Source of the DNA: Chryseobacterium herbae
Lineage (GTDB): Bacteria > Bacteroidota > Bacteroidia > Flavobacteriales > Weeksellaceae
Length of the DNA: 64,000 bases
NCBI RefSeq assembly: GCF_025154075.1
Contig: NZ_JAOAMU010000003.1
Coordinates: forward strand, 459,713-523,712
Reading direction: 5' to 3'
Below are positions 8,629-17,015 of the stretch, in pieces. The notes under the pieces were generated by a model. The model was not told the DNA's origin, searched no databases, and saw only the letters and a program-made list of their open reading frames with translations. How positions within the stretch are numbered: position 1 is the stretch's first letter; each line of letters begins with the position of its first letter. The position numbers were made by a program, and so were the translations under genes.

Positions 8629-9699
8629 TTAAAAATTGTTAATGTTTCTCGTTTTATTGATCAAAAACAGGTCAGCCAGTACAAATGCGGCTAAGCTTTC
8701 CACTACAGGAACTGCTCTTGGCACTACACATGGATCATGACGTCCTTTTCCTTCTACAGTCACCGGATTTCCGTATTTGTCTACACTGTCCTGAGGTCTT
8801 AAAATAGTAGCCACAGGTTTGAACGCCGCACGGAAGTAAATATCCATTCCGTTGGAAATTCCTCCCTGGATTCCTCCTGAAAGATTGGATTTCGTCGTAA
8901 AATCAGTATTGAAAGCATCATTGTGCTCCTTTCCGGTCATTTTTGCTCCGCAGAAACCACTTCCGTATTCAAATCCTTTGCAGGCGTTGATATTCAGCAT
9001 TGCTTTGCCCAATTCAGCCTGAAGTTTTGAAAATATAGGTTCTCCAATACCCACAGGAACGTTTTTGATCACGCACGTCACTGTTCCGCCAATGGTGTTG
9101 CCTTCCTTTTTGATTTCTTTAATCCTTTCGATCATTCTTTCTGCAGTTTCAGCGTCCGGACAACGTACATCATTGCTTTCCGTTTTGGAAAAATCCAGTG
9201 CCTGATAAGGTTTTTCACAGAAAATATCGCCTACGGAAGAAACATAAGCATTGATCTCGATACCCGATAAAAGCTGTTTAGCCAATGCTCCGGCAACGAC
9301 CCAGTTGATGGTTTCCCTTGCTGATGATTTTCCTCCTCCGCGATAATCTCTTATTCCAAATTTCTGGTCATATGTGAAATCTGCATGACTCGGACGATAC
9401 GAATCTGCAATATGATCGTAGTCCTTAGACTTCTGATTTTCATTTTCTATAATAAAACCGATTGGCGTACCTGTAGTTTTTCCCTCAAAGATTCCGGAAA
9501 GGAATTTTACTGTGTCGCTTTCCTTCCTTTGAGTAACTATCGCAGACTGGCCAGGCTTTCTACGATCCAATTCATATTGAATTTTATCGAAATCTACCGT
9601 TAATCCTGCCGGAAAATTATTGATGATACCGCCGTAAGCCACGCCGTGACTTTCTCCAAATGTTGTAAGACTGAGAAGATTACCTAATGTGTTGAACAT
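8629..9699 (-). CDS. aroC: Chorismate synthase
   Basis: The 356-aa enzyme converts EPSP to chorismate, the last shikimate step, with reduced FMN as cofactor. The three family signatures are present: [10 protein letters not shown] (15-24), [13 protein letters not shown] (118-130) and [16 protein letters not shown] near 320. Length is normal. It is first in a four-gene minus-strand run with two thioredoxin-fold genes. The 50-bp gap to the upstream membrane-protein gene leaves room for its own promoter. Confidence 0.97.
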   Translation of the reverse strand: MFNTLGNLLSLTTFGESHGVAYGGIINNFPAGLTVDFDKIQYELDRRKPGQSAIVTQRKESDTVKFLSGIFEGKTTGTPIGFIIENENQKSKDYDHIADSYRPSHADFTYDQKFGIRDYRGGGKSSARETINWVVAGALAKQLLSGIEINAYVSSVGDIFCEKPYQALDFSKTESNDVRCPDAETAERMIERIKEIKKEGNTIGGTVTCVIKNVPVGIGEPIFSKLQAELGKAMLNINACKGFEYGSGFCGAKMTGKEHNDAFNTDFTTKSNLSGGIQGGISNGMDIYFRAAFKPVATILRPQDSVDKYGNPVTVEGKGRHDPCVVPRAVPVVESLAAFVLADLFLINKTRNINNF

Positions 9700-9749
9700 G
9701 ATACAAAATTACCTATTTTTCTTCAGATAATAAAGTTTCTGGATTTGTT

Positions 9750-11408
9750 CTATTTATCAGTGTTTTTGATATTATTGATAACGTTCTCCAACTCCTTTTT
9801 TTCCTGTGGGGTGAGTTTTTTCCAGATCAATCCTTTTTTGATATTTTTTTCGTCGATGTATTGTGGGAAAATTCCTAATTGTGCATCATCAAGAACATAT
9901 CCGGAAGAAATAGCAGGAAGAGGCGTGTCAAAATTAAAAGGGTAATCTTTTGATACATTGAACTTTAAATTTCCTGTCTGAAACGTTTCAAATTTGTTGT
10001 AATGATAGGTCGAAGGTTTATAAAGCTGTTCTTTTTTGAATCCCGACATGAAACTTCCGGGCCTAAAACTTGGAACATACTGACGGATAAAGTTTGGAAA
10101 ACTTAAAACACCAATCACCAGAAAACTTAATGTAGAGCAAAAAACAAGTGAATTTCTTTTATTAAACTGAATGAACAAAATAAAAAATATGACAAAAAAC
10201 ACGTCGATAAAAAAGCGGTATTGTGCCGAAAAAGCCAATACCAGCATACTTTTTATTAACAGTGATATACAAATTAAGGTGATGATCTTTTTCTTTTTAA
10301 GGATAGCAAAAACAGAGAATAACGCTAAACTCAGGATGAAAAGAATATTAATCTTTGATTTAATTCCTTCCAGCGAAAACCAGTTTCTGACCGCATCATA
10401 AGAAGAAAATTTTTGAATTTCTTCATAGGTATACTGCATATCGTACGTTTTCTGAATAGCATATTGAGAAGAGATTTTTAAAACCTCAGGATTAGGTTTC
10501 CAGTTGAATCCAAGATCGCCTACAGCAACAGGAAATACCGGATATCCAAATGTCCATATGTTTTTAATAAAGAATAGAAGAAGGATAAGAATTCCGAAGA
10601 GGGAATGTTTATAATTGGGTTTAAAGATAAACATTGAACAGAGAAAAACGAAAATGGGAAGCCAGATCATCGTAGGCTTTATAGAAAAGATGAAGACAGA
10701 GTAGGCGAATAAAAGACTGATGTTTTTATTTCCTTTTATGATTTCATTTAAGATAATTAATGATAAAGTGATCACCGGAAGATCGGGGCTGGGAGACTGC
10801 GAAAAAAGCAACAGTACCGGAACAAAGCAAAGCTGTATCCAACTTTTTCTTTCAAAAATATAAAGAGTGTAAATGATCAGCAGAATAGCATTCATCCTTA
10901 AAAAAGGATCTGAGAAGCCGGAAAATCCTGCCTGAAAAATATGCCATACAGACATTTGTCCCAACGTAAGATCCAGATTGGAAATACCTTTAATCAGACC
11001 AAATTCTGTAAGCCATTTGATCGTGGGAACATAATATCCAAAATGATCCAATATATAAGGATAAAAAGAGCTTGCATATACAATGATCAGTGAAATTCCA
11101 CCAATCAGAAAAGTATCTTTCTTTGAGAATTTATAGAATTCCAGATAGAGTTTCTTGATGAAGAAGAATGAAACTCCCACCAATGCGAAAGGAATTTCTA
11201 CATATATAGTAAAAGGAATGAAGAATGCAAACACAGTCCAGATTAAACTAAGTCCTAATATTCCTGTTAAAATATTTCCCGAAATTCCGTTAAATAAAGT
11301 ACCTGTGAATCTTTCCACGATTTTTCCCCAGCCTGCGAGAACCGGGAGAATGAGAACCGAAGAAAGTAAAAGTAACATCATAAAAAAAGATTGCCTAAAA
11401 ATAAGCAA
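9750..11408 (-). CDS. Large polytopic membrane protein, LIC_10190-like / GT-C-like
   Basis: This 552-aa protein has roughly a dozen hydrophobic segments. After the second segment cluster it shows DHFGYYVPTIKWLTEFGLIK followed by GISNLDLTLGQMSVWHIF, a pattern resembling the LIC_10190 membrane family and, more distantly, GT-C glycosyltransferases whose acidic residues lie in the first loop. The C-terminal ~110 residues are soluble. A role in transferring a lipid-linked sugar is only a guess. It is separated from aroC by 50 bp and from the lipoprotein gene upstream by 24 bp. Confidence 0.6.
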   Translation of the reverse strand: MLIFRQSFFMMLLLLSSVLILPVLAGWGKIVERFTGTLFNGISGNILTGILGLSLIWTVFAFFIPFTIYVEIPFALVGVSFFFIKKLYLEFYKFSKKDTFLIGGISLIIVYASSFYPYILDHFGYYVPTIKWLTEFGLIKGISNLDLTLGQMSVWHIFQAGFSGFSDPFLRMNAILLIIYTLYIFERKSWIQLCFVPVLLLFSQSPSPDLPVITLSLIILNEIIKGNKNISLLFAYSVFIFSIKPTMIWLPIFVFLCSMFIFKPNYKHSLFGILILLLFFIKNIWTFGYPVFPVAVGDLGFNWKPNPEVLKISSQYAIQKTYDMQYTYEEIQKFSSYDAVRNWFSLEGIKSKINILFILSLALFSVFAILKKKKIITLICISLLIKSMLVLAFSAQYRFFIDVFFVIFFILFIQFNKRNSLVFCSTLSFLVIGVLSFPNFIRQYVPSFRPGSFMSGFKKEQLYKPSTYHYNKFETFQTGNLKFNVSKDYPFNFDTPLPAISSGYVLDDAQLGIFPQYIDEKNIKKGLIWKKLTPQEKKELENVINNIKNTDK

Positions 11409-11432
11409 TCTTTAAATGTTATCGTGAAAATA

Positions 11433-11984
11433 TTAATTACGCGGTTGAACTCTTCCGTCTTTTCTGTCCCCGGCTCTACCGATCGTATAACCGGTTGCAC
11501 CACCAACTACACCGCCAATCACGGCTCCAAGGCCTCTGTTTTTCTTAGCAACAATAGCTCCTAAGGCGGCACCACCTACGGCACCAATAGCGGTTCCTTT
11601 AGCGGCTTTACTCCATCCTTTCTTCTTTTGGGTGGTTCCTTGTGAAGAACTGTTTCCGTTATCTGCATAGGTACCGCCTCCTGAATTAGAGTTGGATCCT
11701 CTGTCTCTATATATTGTCTTTGTTTCTCTTATGATCTGAGGTTTTGAATTGGCTACAGCAGCAGCCTGAGATTTTTTACTTTCTGAGATGCTGTCTACCT
11801 TTTTCTGTGCCTCGTACACTAATTTTTCTTTCTCTATGGCCAGCTTTTGTTTTTCTATATCAAGCTGTCTGGCCTGAAATTCAAGTTTCTGCTCTTCGAG
11901 AGATTTTTCAGCTGTCCTGTCGTCTTTCTTACAGGCTGTCAGTAAAAAAACTGATAAAAGACCTGTTAATACTATCTTTCTCAT
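11433..11984 (-). CDS. Glycine-zipper lipoprotein with coiled-coil stalk
   Basis: The 183-aa precursor has the lipobox LLTAC (Cys18). A charged coiled-coil region (about 28-70, repeats such as EKQKLAIEKEKLVYEAQKK) and a Ser/Asn/Gly linker follow. A C-terminal glycine-zipper segment, AIGAVGGAALGAIVAKK and AVIGGVVGGATGYTIG, comes next. Glycine zippers insert in or line membranes, so it is probably an outer-membrane-associated lipoprotein. Function is unknown. It lies 24 bp upstream of the polytopic membrane protein gene on the same strand. Confidence 0.8.
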   Translation of the reverse strand: MRKIVLTGLLSVFLLTACKKDDRTAEKSLEEQKLEFQARQLDIEKQKLAIEKEKLVYEAQKKVDSISESKKSQAAAVANSKPQIIRETKTIYRDRGSNSNSGGGTYADNGNSSSQGTTQKKKGWSKAAKGTAIGAVGGAALGAIVAKKNRGLGAVIGGVVGGATGYTIGRAGDRKDGRVQPRN

Positions 11985-12205
11985 AATTCAAATTTTAATA
12001 AGTAGTCTGAGCCAAAACGGCAACAACTTCCTTTGTATTTTCAATTATGAAGCCAAAAATTAGTTAAGGAATGTTAAAATATTAAATCTTTACATAAAAC
12101 CTACTTTTCGTGCTCGGTCACCATGTGCAGCTTCTCCCTGAGGGTCGGGGTTGGAATGTAATTTTAAGTTAATTAAAGGTTTTTATTCAGTTCACATGAA
12201 TTAGT

Positions 12206-12213
12206 TACTTTTG
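12206..12213 (+). promoter_or_regulatory. -7 element TACTTTTG before the 12234 gene
   Basis: This is a full match to TAnnTTTG, 20 bp before the ATG. No clear TTG is found at the expected -33 position, so strength is uncertain. Confidence 0.4.
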
Positions 12214-12233
12214 AAATACCAAATTACTTTAAT

Positions 12234-12683
12234 ATGAAAATAGCAATTTTTAAAACAATGGCTTTTGTGGCTTTGTCGGTTGCAGCAGTATCGTGCTCTT
12301 CCAATGATGATATGATGACGGATGTTAAGCCTCAGGCAAATTCGGAAGTCTCTAAAGAAGCTTCAAAAACGAATACCTACAAAGTGAGATTCGGTCTTAT
12401 TTCTTTGGATGGAACCAAAACGCTTTCAGGAAATCATGATGTAGGAAGCTTTCTTGCTGAGAATACTGTGACAGGAGAAGTGTTTGATACTTATTATGGT
12501 GGCGGTTTCCAAACGCTTCCGGGGTATTATGACGGGATTCCGGCCGGAACTTACACGTTTTCTGCTATGCAGGGACAAGGTGGATGGACAGGCTATGGAT
12601 CACTGACAGGAACTGTGTCTGATACGCAGGTAGATGCTGACGGGTATGTTACCGTATATATTCCGGTGACCTGGGCTGAATAA
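12234..12683 (+). CDS. Small lipoprotein of unknown function
   Basis: The 149-aa precursor has a signal peptide with lipobox AAVSC (Cys21), followed by an acidic linker (SSNDDMMTDVKPQ). The remaining ~105 residues are rich in Gly, Thr and aromatic residues (TYYGGGFQTLPGYYDGIP, AGTYTFSAMQGQGGW) and look like a small beta-sandwich. I recognise no family. It is probably a monocistronic, surface- or periplasm-exposed lipoprotein. Confidence 0.75.
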   Translation: MKIAIFKTMAFVALSVAAVSCSSNDDMMTDVKPQANSEVSKEASKTNTYKVRFGLISLDGTKTLSGNHDVGSFLAENTVTGEVFDTYYGGGFQTLPGYYDGIPAGTYTFSAMQGQGGWTGYGSLTGTVSDTQVDADGYVTVYIPVTWAE

Positions 12684-12829
12684 TCTGTGGTAAAAATATT
12701 TACATCCATTTTGAAGATCCTCACCGAAGGTTTTTTTTAATGAATTCATAGATATAAGTGGTTTTTATTCACAGTGTGTGGAAATTTATATTAAATTTAA
12801 CATTATAAAAAACTGAAAAACTATTAATT

Positions 12830-13003
12830 ATGGATATCTATGACCATTCATTTATTCTGAAACTTATTATTTTGTTTATCTTATCAATGCTCATTATTTT
12901 AGGATGTTATTTGATTCTTAAAAAAATCAACCATAAATCTGACTTTTGGTGCTATAGTTATGATTTCCCTTACTGGAAAAAGTACAGTAAAAAAAGATAT
13001 TAG
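12830..13003 (+). CDS. 57-aa single-pass membrane protein, hypothetical
   Basis: The frame begins ATG GAT ATC TAT GAC CAT and ends TAG. It encodes a short N-terminus, one strongly hydrophobic segment (about 8-30, IILFILSMLIILGCYLIL) and a basic, aromatic tail ending KKYSKKRY. Its composition is typical of genuine small membrane proteins and the start is preceded by the A/T-rich context seen for other genes here. It resembles no family I know. A hairpin follows at 13072-13091. Confidence 0.5.
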   Translation: MDIYDHSFILKLIILFILSMLIILGCYLILKKINHKSDFWCYSYDFPYWKKYSKKRY

Positions 13004-13045
13004 GACATTAACTGTCTACGAATTCTGTTTGGATTTTTCTAAATA

Positions 13046-13098
13046 GATTTTTTTCATCATTTGTGTTTTTAGGCCTCCTTGATTGGGGGCCATTTCAT
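13046..13098 (+). terminator. Hairpin with conserved 22-nt preamble (copy 1)
   Basis: GGCCTCC (13072-13078) pairs with GGGGGCC (13085-13091) over a 6-nt loop. The 22-nt preamble TTTTTTCATCATTTGTGTTT(TT) is repeated exactly at 14325-14346 before a second, similar hairpin. The T run after this copy is weak (ATTTCATTTC). Confidence 0.45.
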
Positions 13099-13124
13099 TT
13101 CTGTTTTATTCTTTTTGATGGGTA

Positions 13125-13155
13125 ATAAAAAAGCTTCTCATTCCTGAGAAGCCTT
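13125..13155 (-). terminator. Terminator after the GT2 gene
   Basis: On the minus strand, GCTTCTCA (13145-13152 complement) pairs with TGAGAAGC (13133-13140 complement) and is followed by TTTTTTA. It lies just past the glycosyltransferase stop codon. Confidence 0.75.
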
Positions 13156-13161
13156 AATCAA

Positions 13162-13989
13162 TTATATGTTGAAAGTCACTTTTACTTTATTAATCAGCCG
13201 GTGAAGCTTTTGGGTCTGATAGTCCAGGAGCTCGTAGATTTCCTGTGCATTGGTATATACATCCGGAACGATCTTATTATTGATTTTGCTGATGCCACGT
13301 CTTTTCATCGTATCGTGAATCACTTTGGCAAAAGATTCTTTTGCTCCCTGTTTGAAACTCTGTTGGGAAATGCCATTAGAGTGTAATCTGTACAGATAGA
13401 GTGGTTCTTTGATGTATTTTATGCTGCCATGTTCCAGAATTTTCAGGTAGAGATCCTGGTCTACGGCACTTTTTAAAAGGGGATTAATGCCGGAAGTTTT
13501 CATGTAAGTTTCTTTTTTAAAGGTAAAGAAGTGAGCAAATTGCGTAGGACAATTAAAAAAATATCGGCTGTTGTAGATCTGTTTGGTGCTTGCAAATATT
13601 TTTTCCTGATTTAGATTTTCATCACACAGCATCATCTGGGAATAGGTGGCTGTAATATCAGTTTTTGCAAATTCTTCAGCTGTTTTTTCTAAAGCGTCGG
13701 GATAAAGGGCGTCATCAGGATCTACATAAGCGCAGATTTCTCCTTCCGCATACTTCATACATTCTCTTTTCGTATAGCCACAGCCCTGATTAATGGCATT
13801 TCTGTATATTCTGAAACGGGAATCATTTTGTATAATGCCCTCAATTCGTTCCACAGAATCATCAGTAGATGCGTCATCAACAATTATAACTTCCCAGTTT
13901 CCGTATGTCTGGCTGATCAACGAGTTATAACAGTCTCTAAAGTATTTACCATTGTTGTAATGGGCTATAAGAATAGAGAATTTTATCAC
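13162..13989 (-). CDS. Family 2 glycosyltransferase
   Basis: This 275-aa protein has a GT-A fold. Nucleotide-sugar binding is indicated by FSILIAHYNNGKY at the N-terminus, VIIVDDASTDDS (34-45) and the metal-binding DxD-type motif YVDPDDAL (88-95). The C-terminal ~60 residues are helical and basic. GT2 enzymes build polysaccharides or glycolipids; the acceptor is unknown. It stands alone with a 1-kb non-coding region upstream and its own terminator. Confidence 0.9.
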   Translation of the reverse strand: MIKFSILIAHYNNGKYFRDCYNSLISQTYGNWEVIIVDDASTDDSVERIEGIIQNDSRFRIYRNAINQGCGYTKRECMKYAEGEICAYVDPDDALYPDALEKTAEEFAKTDITATYSQMMLCDENLNQEKIFASTKQIYNSRYFFNCPTQFAHFFTFKKETYMKTSGINPLLKSAVDQDLYLKILEHGSIKYIKEPLYLYRLHSNGISQQSFKQGAKESFAKVIHDTMKRRGISKINNKIVPDVYTNAQEIYELLDYQTQKLHRLINKVKVTFNI

Positions 13990-14324
13990 GTTATATTGAA
14001 TTAAATACCAGTGTAAAATTATGAAATAAAATAATTGAAAAACATAACCTCGATCATGGGATATCTGATATTTTTTTTGTATTTTTTGGAATTATGGTGT
14101 GTGATGTTTGTTGATAATTGTTTATTGATTAGAATAATTTAAATTGGTTTAAATCATCTAATGATAAGATTATGTGTATGAGTTCCGGACTTTAAATTCG
14201 TATTACAGAAAATAAACAGACCAAAAGCATACTTTATGACTGTACTCATAAAATAGGAAAACTAAAATAGAGTATTTTTGACCGTAAGATTAAACGATAG
14301 ATAATTATTTATACATTATAAAAA

Positions 14325-14382
14325 TTTTTTCATCATTTGTGTTTTTTGAGGCCTCCATTTTTGGGGGCTTTTTATTTTTTGG
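14325..14382 (+). terminator. Terminator with conserved 22-nt preamble (copy 2)
   Basis: GCCTCC (14351-14356) pairs with GGGGGC (14363-14368) and is followed by TTTTTATTTTTT. It shares its preamble with the hairpin at 13046. A -7 match TATTTTTG lies upstream at 14273-14280, so a ~90-nt RNA is possible. Confidence 0.55.
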
Positions 14383-14422
14383 ACATTCTTATGAACGGTT
14401 TTTTTTTAACTCATTTAAAACA

Positions 14423-14456
14423 AAAACTCCCCGTTAAAAGGAGAGTTAAAAAAGTA
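14423..14456 (-). terminator. Minus-strand terminator with no gene in front of it
   Basis: On the minus strand AACTCTCC pairs with GGGGAGTT around TTTTAAC and is followed by TTTGTTTT. Upstream on that strand, a TATATTTA-type -7 element lies at about 14540, which would give an RNA of roughly 110 nt. No reading frame lies between. Confidence 0.4.
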
Positions 14457-14571
14457 TAGATCAAAAAAAATTAAGGTTAAAAAATTTCCCAATCTTAAAA
14501 TTTGGAAAAAAATATAAAGGGAAAATGGAAGCAGGTTTGTTATAAATATAAAAGAAAGGTGGTTATTTGTT

Positions 14572-14616
14572 TATGATCCGGATCATAGATAGTAATTTGA
14601 TATCGTTCTAAATTTC
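14572..14616 (+). promoter_or_regulatory. FNR-like box with class II spacing to a -7 element
   Basis: TATGATCCGGATCATA (14572-14587) is a perfect 16-bp palindrome containing TGAT-N4-ATCA, the FNR core. Its centre is 29.5 bp upstream of TAAATTTC (14609-14616), a one-mismatch -7 element, placing the box near -41.5. The same spacing occurs at 16496-16540. No gene starts downstream before a terminator. Confidence 0.5.
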
Positions 14617-14620
14617 ATTG

Positions 14621-14882
14621 GAAATCTGTAAGTTATGTCCTTTTTACATAATCGGTACCGGATTTAAACTTTCTATTATGCGATGGGTTTTCCTGTTTTC
14701 ATCGTCGATTGGAATTCTAAATTAAAATCTCCTCAAAAATAATAACTTCCAAAAAATATAGAAAAGTATTTTCTCTGAAAGCAACTTTGGCACGATTTTT
14801 CAATATATGAAGCAACTCATGTTTAATTTGAGTTTTCATGGTTATTAGTTTTTATCCCCAGAGCAATCTGGGGATTTTTTTT
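14621..14882 (+). ncRNA. Candidate FNR-controlled small RNA
   Basis: This is the interval between the predicted start below the FNR-like promoter and the terminator TCCCCAGA / TCTGGGGA followed by nine T. No reading frame above 20 codons exists. The segment just before the terminator can form AACTCA/TGAGTT. Boundaries are inferred from promoter and terminator only. Confidence 0.3.
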
Positions 14883-14884
14883 TG
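14850..14884 (+). terminator. Strong terminator in the non-coding region
   Basis: An 8-bp perfect stem, TCCCCAGA and TCTGGGGA with loop GCAA, is followed by a run of nine T. The nearest plus-strand gene lies downstream of it, so it must end a non-coding transcript or prevent read-through. Confidence 0.75.
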
Positions 14885-14982
14885 TATACTATCAGGGTGA
14901 AATTTTGCTGTTTATAGTAGATTTTTAACGGAATCGCTGTCAGACATAAAAATAATCATGTTAAATAATTGAAAGATTGTAA

Positions 14983-14990
14983 TAGATTTG
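14983..14990 (+). promoter_or_regulatory. -7 element TAGATTTG before the serine hydrolase gene
   Basis: It fully matches TAnnTTTG, 32 bp before the ATG. No convincing -33 TTG is seen at the usual distance. Confidence 0.4.
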
Positions 14991-15022
14991 ATTTTCAGTT
15001 GTTTTATATATAAAAATAAGCC

Positions 15023-16471
15023 ATGAGAATTTACCTTTTTATTGTATCATTACTCATTTCTTTGTCCTCTTTTGCTCAAAATATAAGTTCTCAGGTCGAT
15101 GAAATCATTCATCGGGAGATGAAAACGAGGCGGATTCCCGGAGCACAAATCGCCGTCGTTCAAAACGGGAAGATTGTTTTAAGTAAATCGTATGGAATTG
15201 CTAACGTTCAGGATCAGATTGCAGTTGACAACAATACTATTTTTCCTCTTAATTCGAATACAAAAATTTTTACAGGAGTGGCTGTCATGCAGTTGGTTGA
15301 GCAGGGTAAAATAAAGCTGGATGCCCCTGTCAATACCTATTTAAATGGCTTACCTGCAGAATGGCAGAAAATAACGATTGATCAACTTTTAACCCATGTT
15401 TCAGGACTCCCTGATATGCTGAAACTTTTTGATCCTGTAACGGGAAATGTAGGCCCGTTAAGAACTGAAGAAGCCATTTTTGAAAAGCTTAAAACCAATC
15501 CTATGGAATTCAAAACAGGGGAGCAGTTCAGTTATAATCAAACCAATTATTATTTACTGGGAAAAGTTATTGAAAAACTTACCAATCGATCATTTGCAGA
15601 CTTTTTTGAAGAAAAACAGTTTAAAACGGCCCATTTAGAGAATACCGTTTTTGGAGATTCCAGAGACATAATTCCACATTATGCACCCAGCTACGGTTAT
15701 AGAAATTTTTTCGACGGAAAAAGAATAAACGAGGATAAATTGGTTAATAATTATTACGAATTCCCGGATTTCACCCGTACAAGCGCCGGCCTTAACAGTA
15801 CTTCCGAAGATCTCGCCAACTGGATTATTGCCCTGCAAAGTGGTAAAATATTACAAAAATCTTCAACAGTAGATCTGATGTGGTCTCCGGGGAAGTTCAA
15901 TAACGGAAAGCCTACAGAATGGGTAAGGGGCTGGGGAATTGCGAAGCTTAGAGAAAATCACAAAGCAATCGGAATGTCCGGTGGAAACAGATCTGTTCTG
16001 CTTATTTATCCGGATGATCATTTAGCGGTTATTATATTGACCAATTTAGGAGGAAGCGCCCCGGAAGATTTCATTGAAGAAATTGCAGGATGCTATATCC
16101 CGGATATTATTAAAGCGGATCCTTTAACCTATCTTCGGAAAAATCTGCAGAAGATAGGATATGAAAATGCCATAGATTTTGTAAAGGCTGAGAAAAAGAA
16201 GAATCCGGATTTTCAGCCGCAGGAAGTGGAACTTAATAATTGGGGATATCGTTTGCTCGCTACCAATCAGAAAAAAGAAGCATTGGCTGTTTTTAAGCTC
16301 AATGCCTATTTATATCCTGACAGCTGGAATGTATATGACAGCTACGGTGAAATTTTGTTAAAAACCGGCGATAAAAATAAAGCGGTCGAAATGTATAAAA
16401 AGTCTATCGACTTAAATCCGGATAATGAAAATGGAAAGCAAATTTTAAAAGAAATTCAGGCTCAAAATTGA
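15023..16471 (+). CDS. Exported serine hydrolase, beta-lactamase class C/esterase family, with C-terminal TPR
   Basis: This 482-aa protein has a signal peptide (1-18, ending SSFAQ). The catalytic domain (~21-350) has the SxxK nucleophile motif SNTK (S78, K81) and the tyrosine loop FSYNQTNY (Tyr171), where the usual Asn of the YxN motif reads Gln. A tail of ~100 residues follows with two TPR-like repeats (WGYRLLATNQKKEALAVFKL, EILLKTGDKNKAVEMYKKSI). Such proteins include D-aminopeptidases and esterases as well as beta-lactamases, so antibiotic hydrolysis should not be assumed. It is monocistronic. Confidence 0.85.
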   Translation: MRIYLFIVSLLISLSSFAQNISSQVDEIIHREMKTRRIPGAQIAVVQNGKIVLSKSYGIANVQDQIAVDNNTIFPLNSNTKIFTGVAVMQLVEQGKIKLDAPVNTYLNGLPAEWQKITIDQLLTHVSGLPDMLKLFDPVTGNVGPLRTEEAIFEKLKTNPMEFKTGEQFSYNQTNYYLLGKVIEKLTNRSFADFFEEKQFKTAHLENTVFGDSRDIIPHYAPSYGYRNFFDGKRINEDKLVNNYYEFPDFTRTSAGLNSTSEDLANWIIALQSGKILQKSSTVDLMWSPGKFNNGKPTEWVRGWGIAKLRENHKAIGMSGGNRSVLLIYPDDHLAVIILTNLGGSAPEDFIEEIAGCYIPDIIKADPLTYLRKNLQKIGYENAIDFVKAEKKKNPDFQPQEVELNNWGYRLLATNQKKEALAVFKLNAYLYPDSWNVYDSYGEILLKTGDKNKAVEMYKKSIDLNPDNENGKQILKEIQAQN

Positions 16472-16495
16472 AAATGATAAAACAAGCAGATTCTT

Positions 16496-16540
16496 TATGA
16501 TCAGGGTCATAAGATGGATGTTGGCTATGGATTAATTTAG
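16496..16540 (+). promoter_or_regulatory. Second FNR-like box with the same spacing to a -7 element
   Basis: TATGATCAGGGTCATA (16496-16511) matches the 14572 palindrome at 14 of 16 positions and keeps TGAT-N4-GTCA. Its centre is again 29.5 bp upstream of a -7 element, TAATTTAG (16533-16540). The box also shares the flanking TTTATGATC context with the first. Confidence 0.5.
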
Positions 16541-16544
16541 CCTT

Positions 16545-16611
16545 ATTTATGATCATTCATTCCCAATCGTTTAGTACTTACAATTCTTCCCGCAATGGGA
16601 AGTTTTTTTTT
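16545..16611 (+). ncRNA. Candidate FNR-controlled small RNA, about 67 nt
   Basis: It extends from the predicted start below the second FNR-like promoter to a terminator (CTTCCC at 16586-16591, GGGAAG at 16597-16602, then nine T). There is no reading frame inside. Endpoints are inferred. Confidence 0.35.
16586..16611 (+). terminator. Terminator of the candidate small RNA
   Basis: A 6-bp GC-rich stem with loop GCAAT is followed by nine T. It lies 115 bp past the serine hydrolase stop, which it may also serve. Confidence 0.75.
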
Positions 16612-17015
16612 GTTCACCATTTCCTGATTGAAATTATCAGAAAATGGGTAAGGTTTTTATTAGCGTGATAATAGTTTGCTCAAGAAACAGGCTGTTTACA
16701 GATAATTAATGAGTCTGTTTTTTGAAACATTATATTGACGGGATCAAAGCATTCATCGTTCTTCTTATGCATTTAAAAAATATTATGCATGATTCAATAG
16801 TGTATAAATTATTATATGATTAATTTTGATGAAAATTAATTTAAATATTGTGGATTATTTCTTTAAAATAATCTACTTTTATTCATAATAATAAAAACAC
16901 ATAATGAAAGGCTTGACAACAAGTGAATTAGTATATCATAACCGTATGATGCTAATGTTTATCGTATAAAGACACAAATTAAAAACAATTAAAACTTCAC
17001 TAAAAAAATCAATTT

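Larger units (their letters stand above)
13990..15022. other. One-kilobase non-coding region with several putative RNA units
   Basis: No reading frame of credible length was found on either strand. It contains a repeated-preamble terminator (14325-14376), a minus-strand terminator (14423-14454), an FNR-like box with a correctly spaced -7 element (14572-14616), a strong plus-strand terminator (14850-14882) and a -7 match before the serine hydrolase (14983-14990). The density of terminators without genes suggests small RNAs. Confidence 0.5.
16472..17015. other. Non-coding region with an FNR-like box and two terminator hairpins
   Basis: No credible reading frame was seen. Besides the FNR-like promoter and terminator listed separately, AAACAGGCT (about 16685) can pair with AGTCTGTTT before a T run near 16724, a second possible transcript end. 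The 200 bp before the 17016 gene are very AT-rich without a clear TAnnTTTG element. Confidence 0.4.

Noticed and set aside
14788-14802. Sigma-54-like TGGCACG-N4-TTCA motif
   Set aside because: The -24 half is good but the -12 GC is missing (reads CA), so no sigma-54 promoter can be claimed; left as a hint for a small RNA ending at 14882.
15023-16471. Beta-lactamase resistance gene
   Set aside because: SxxK fits, but the YxN motif is altered and the family includes many non-lactamase esterases and peptidases; resistance is not supported.
16913-16940. E. coli-like TTGACA promoter before the 17016 gene
   Set aside because: Bacteroidota primary sigma factors do not use this motif, and no -10 with 17-bp spacing fits.
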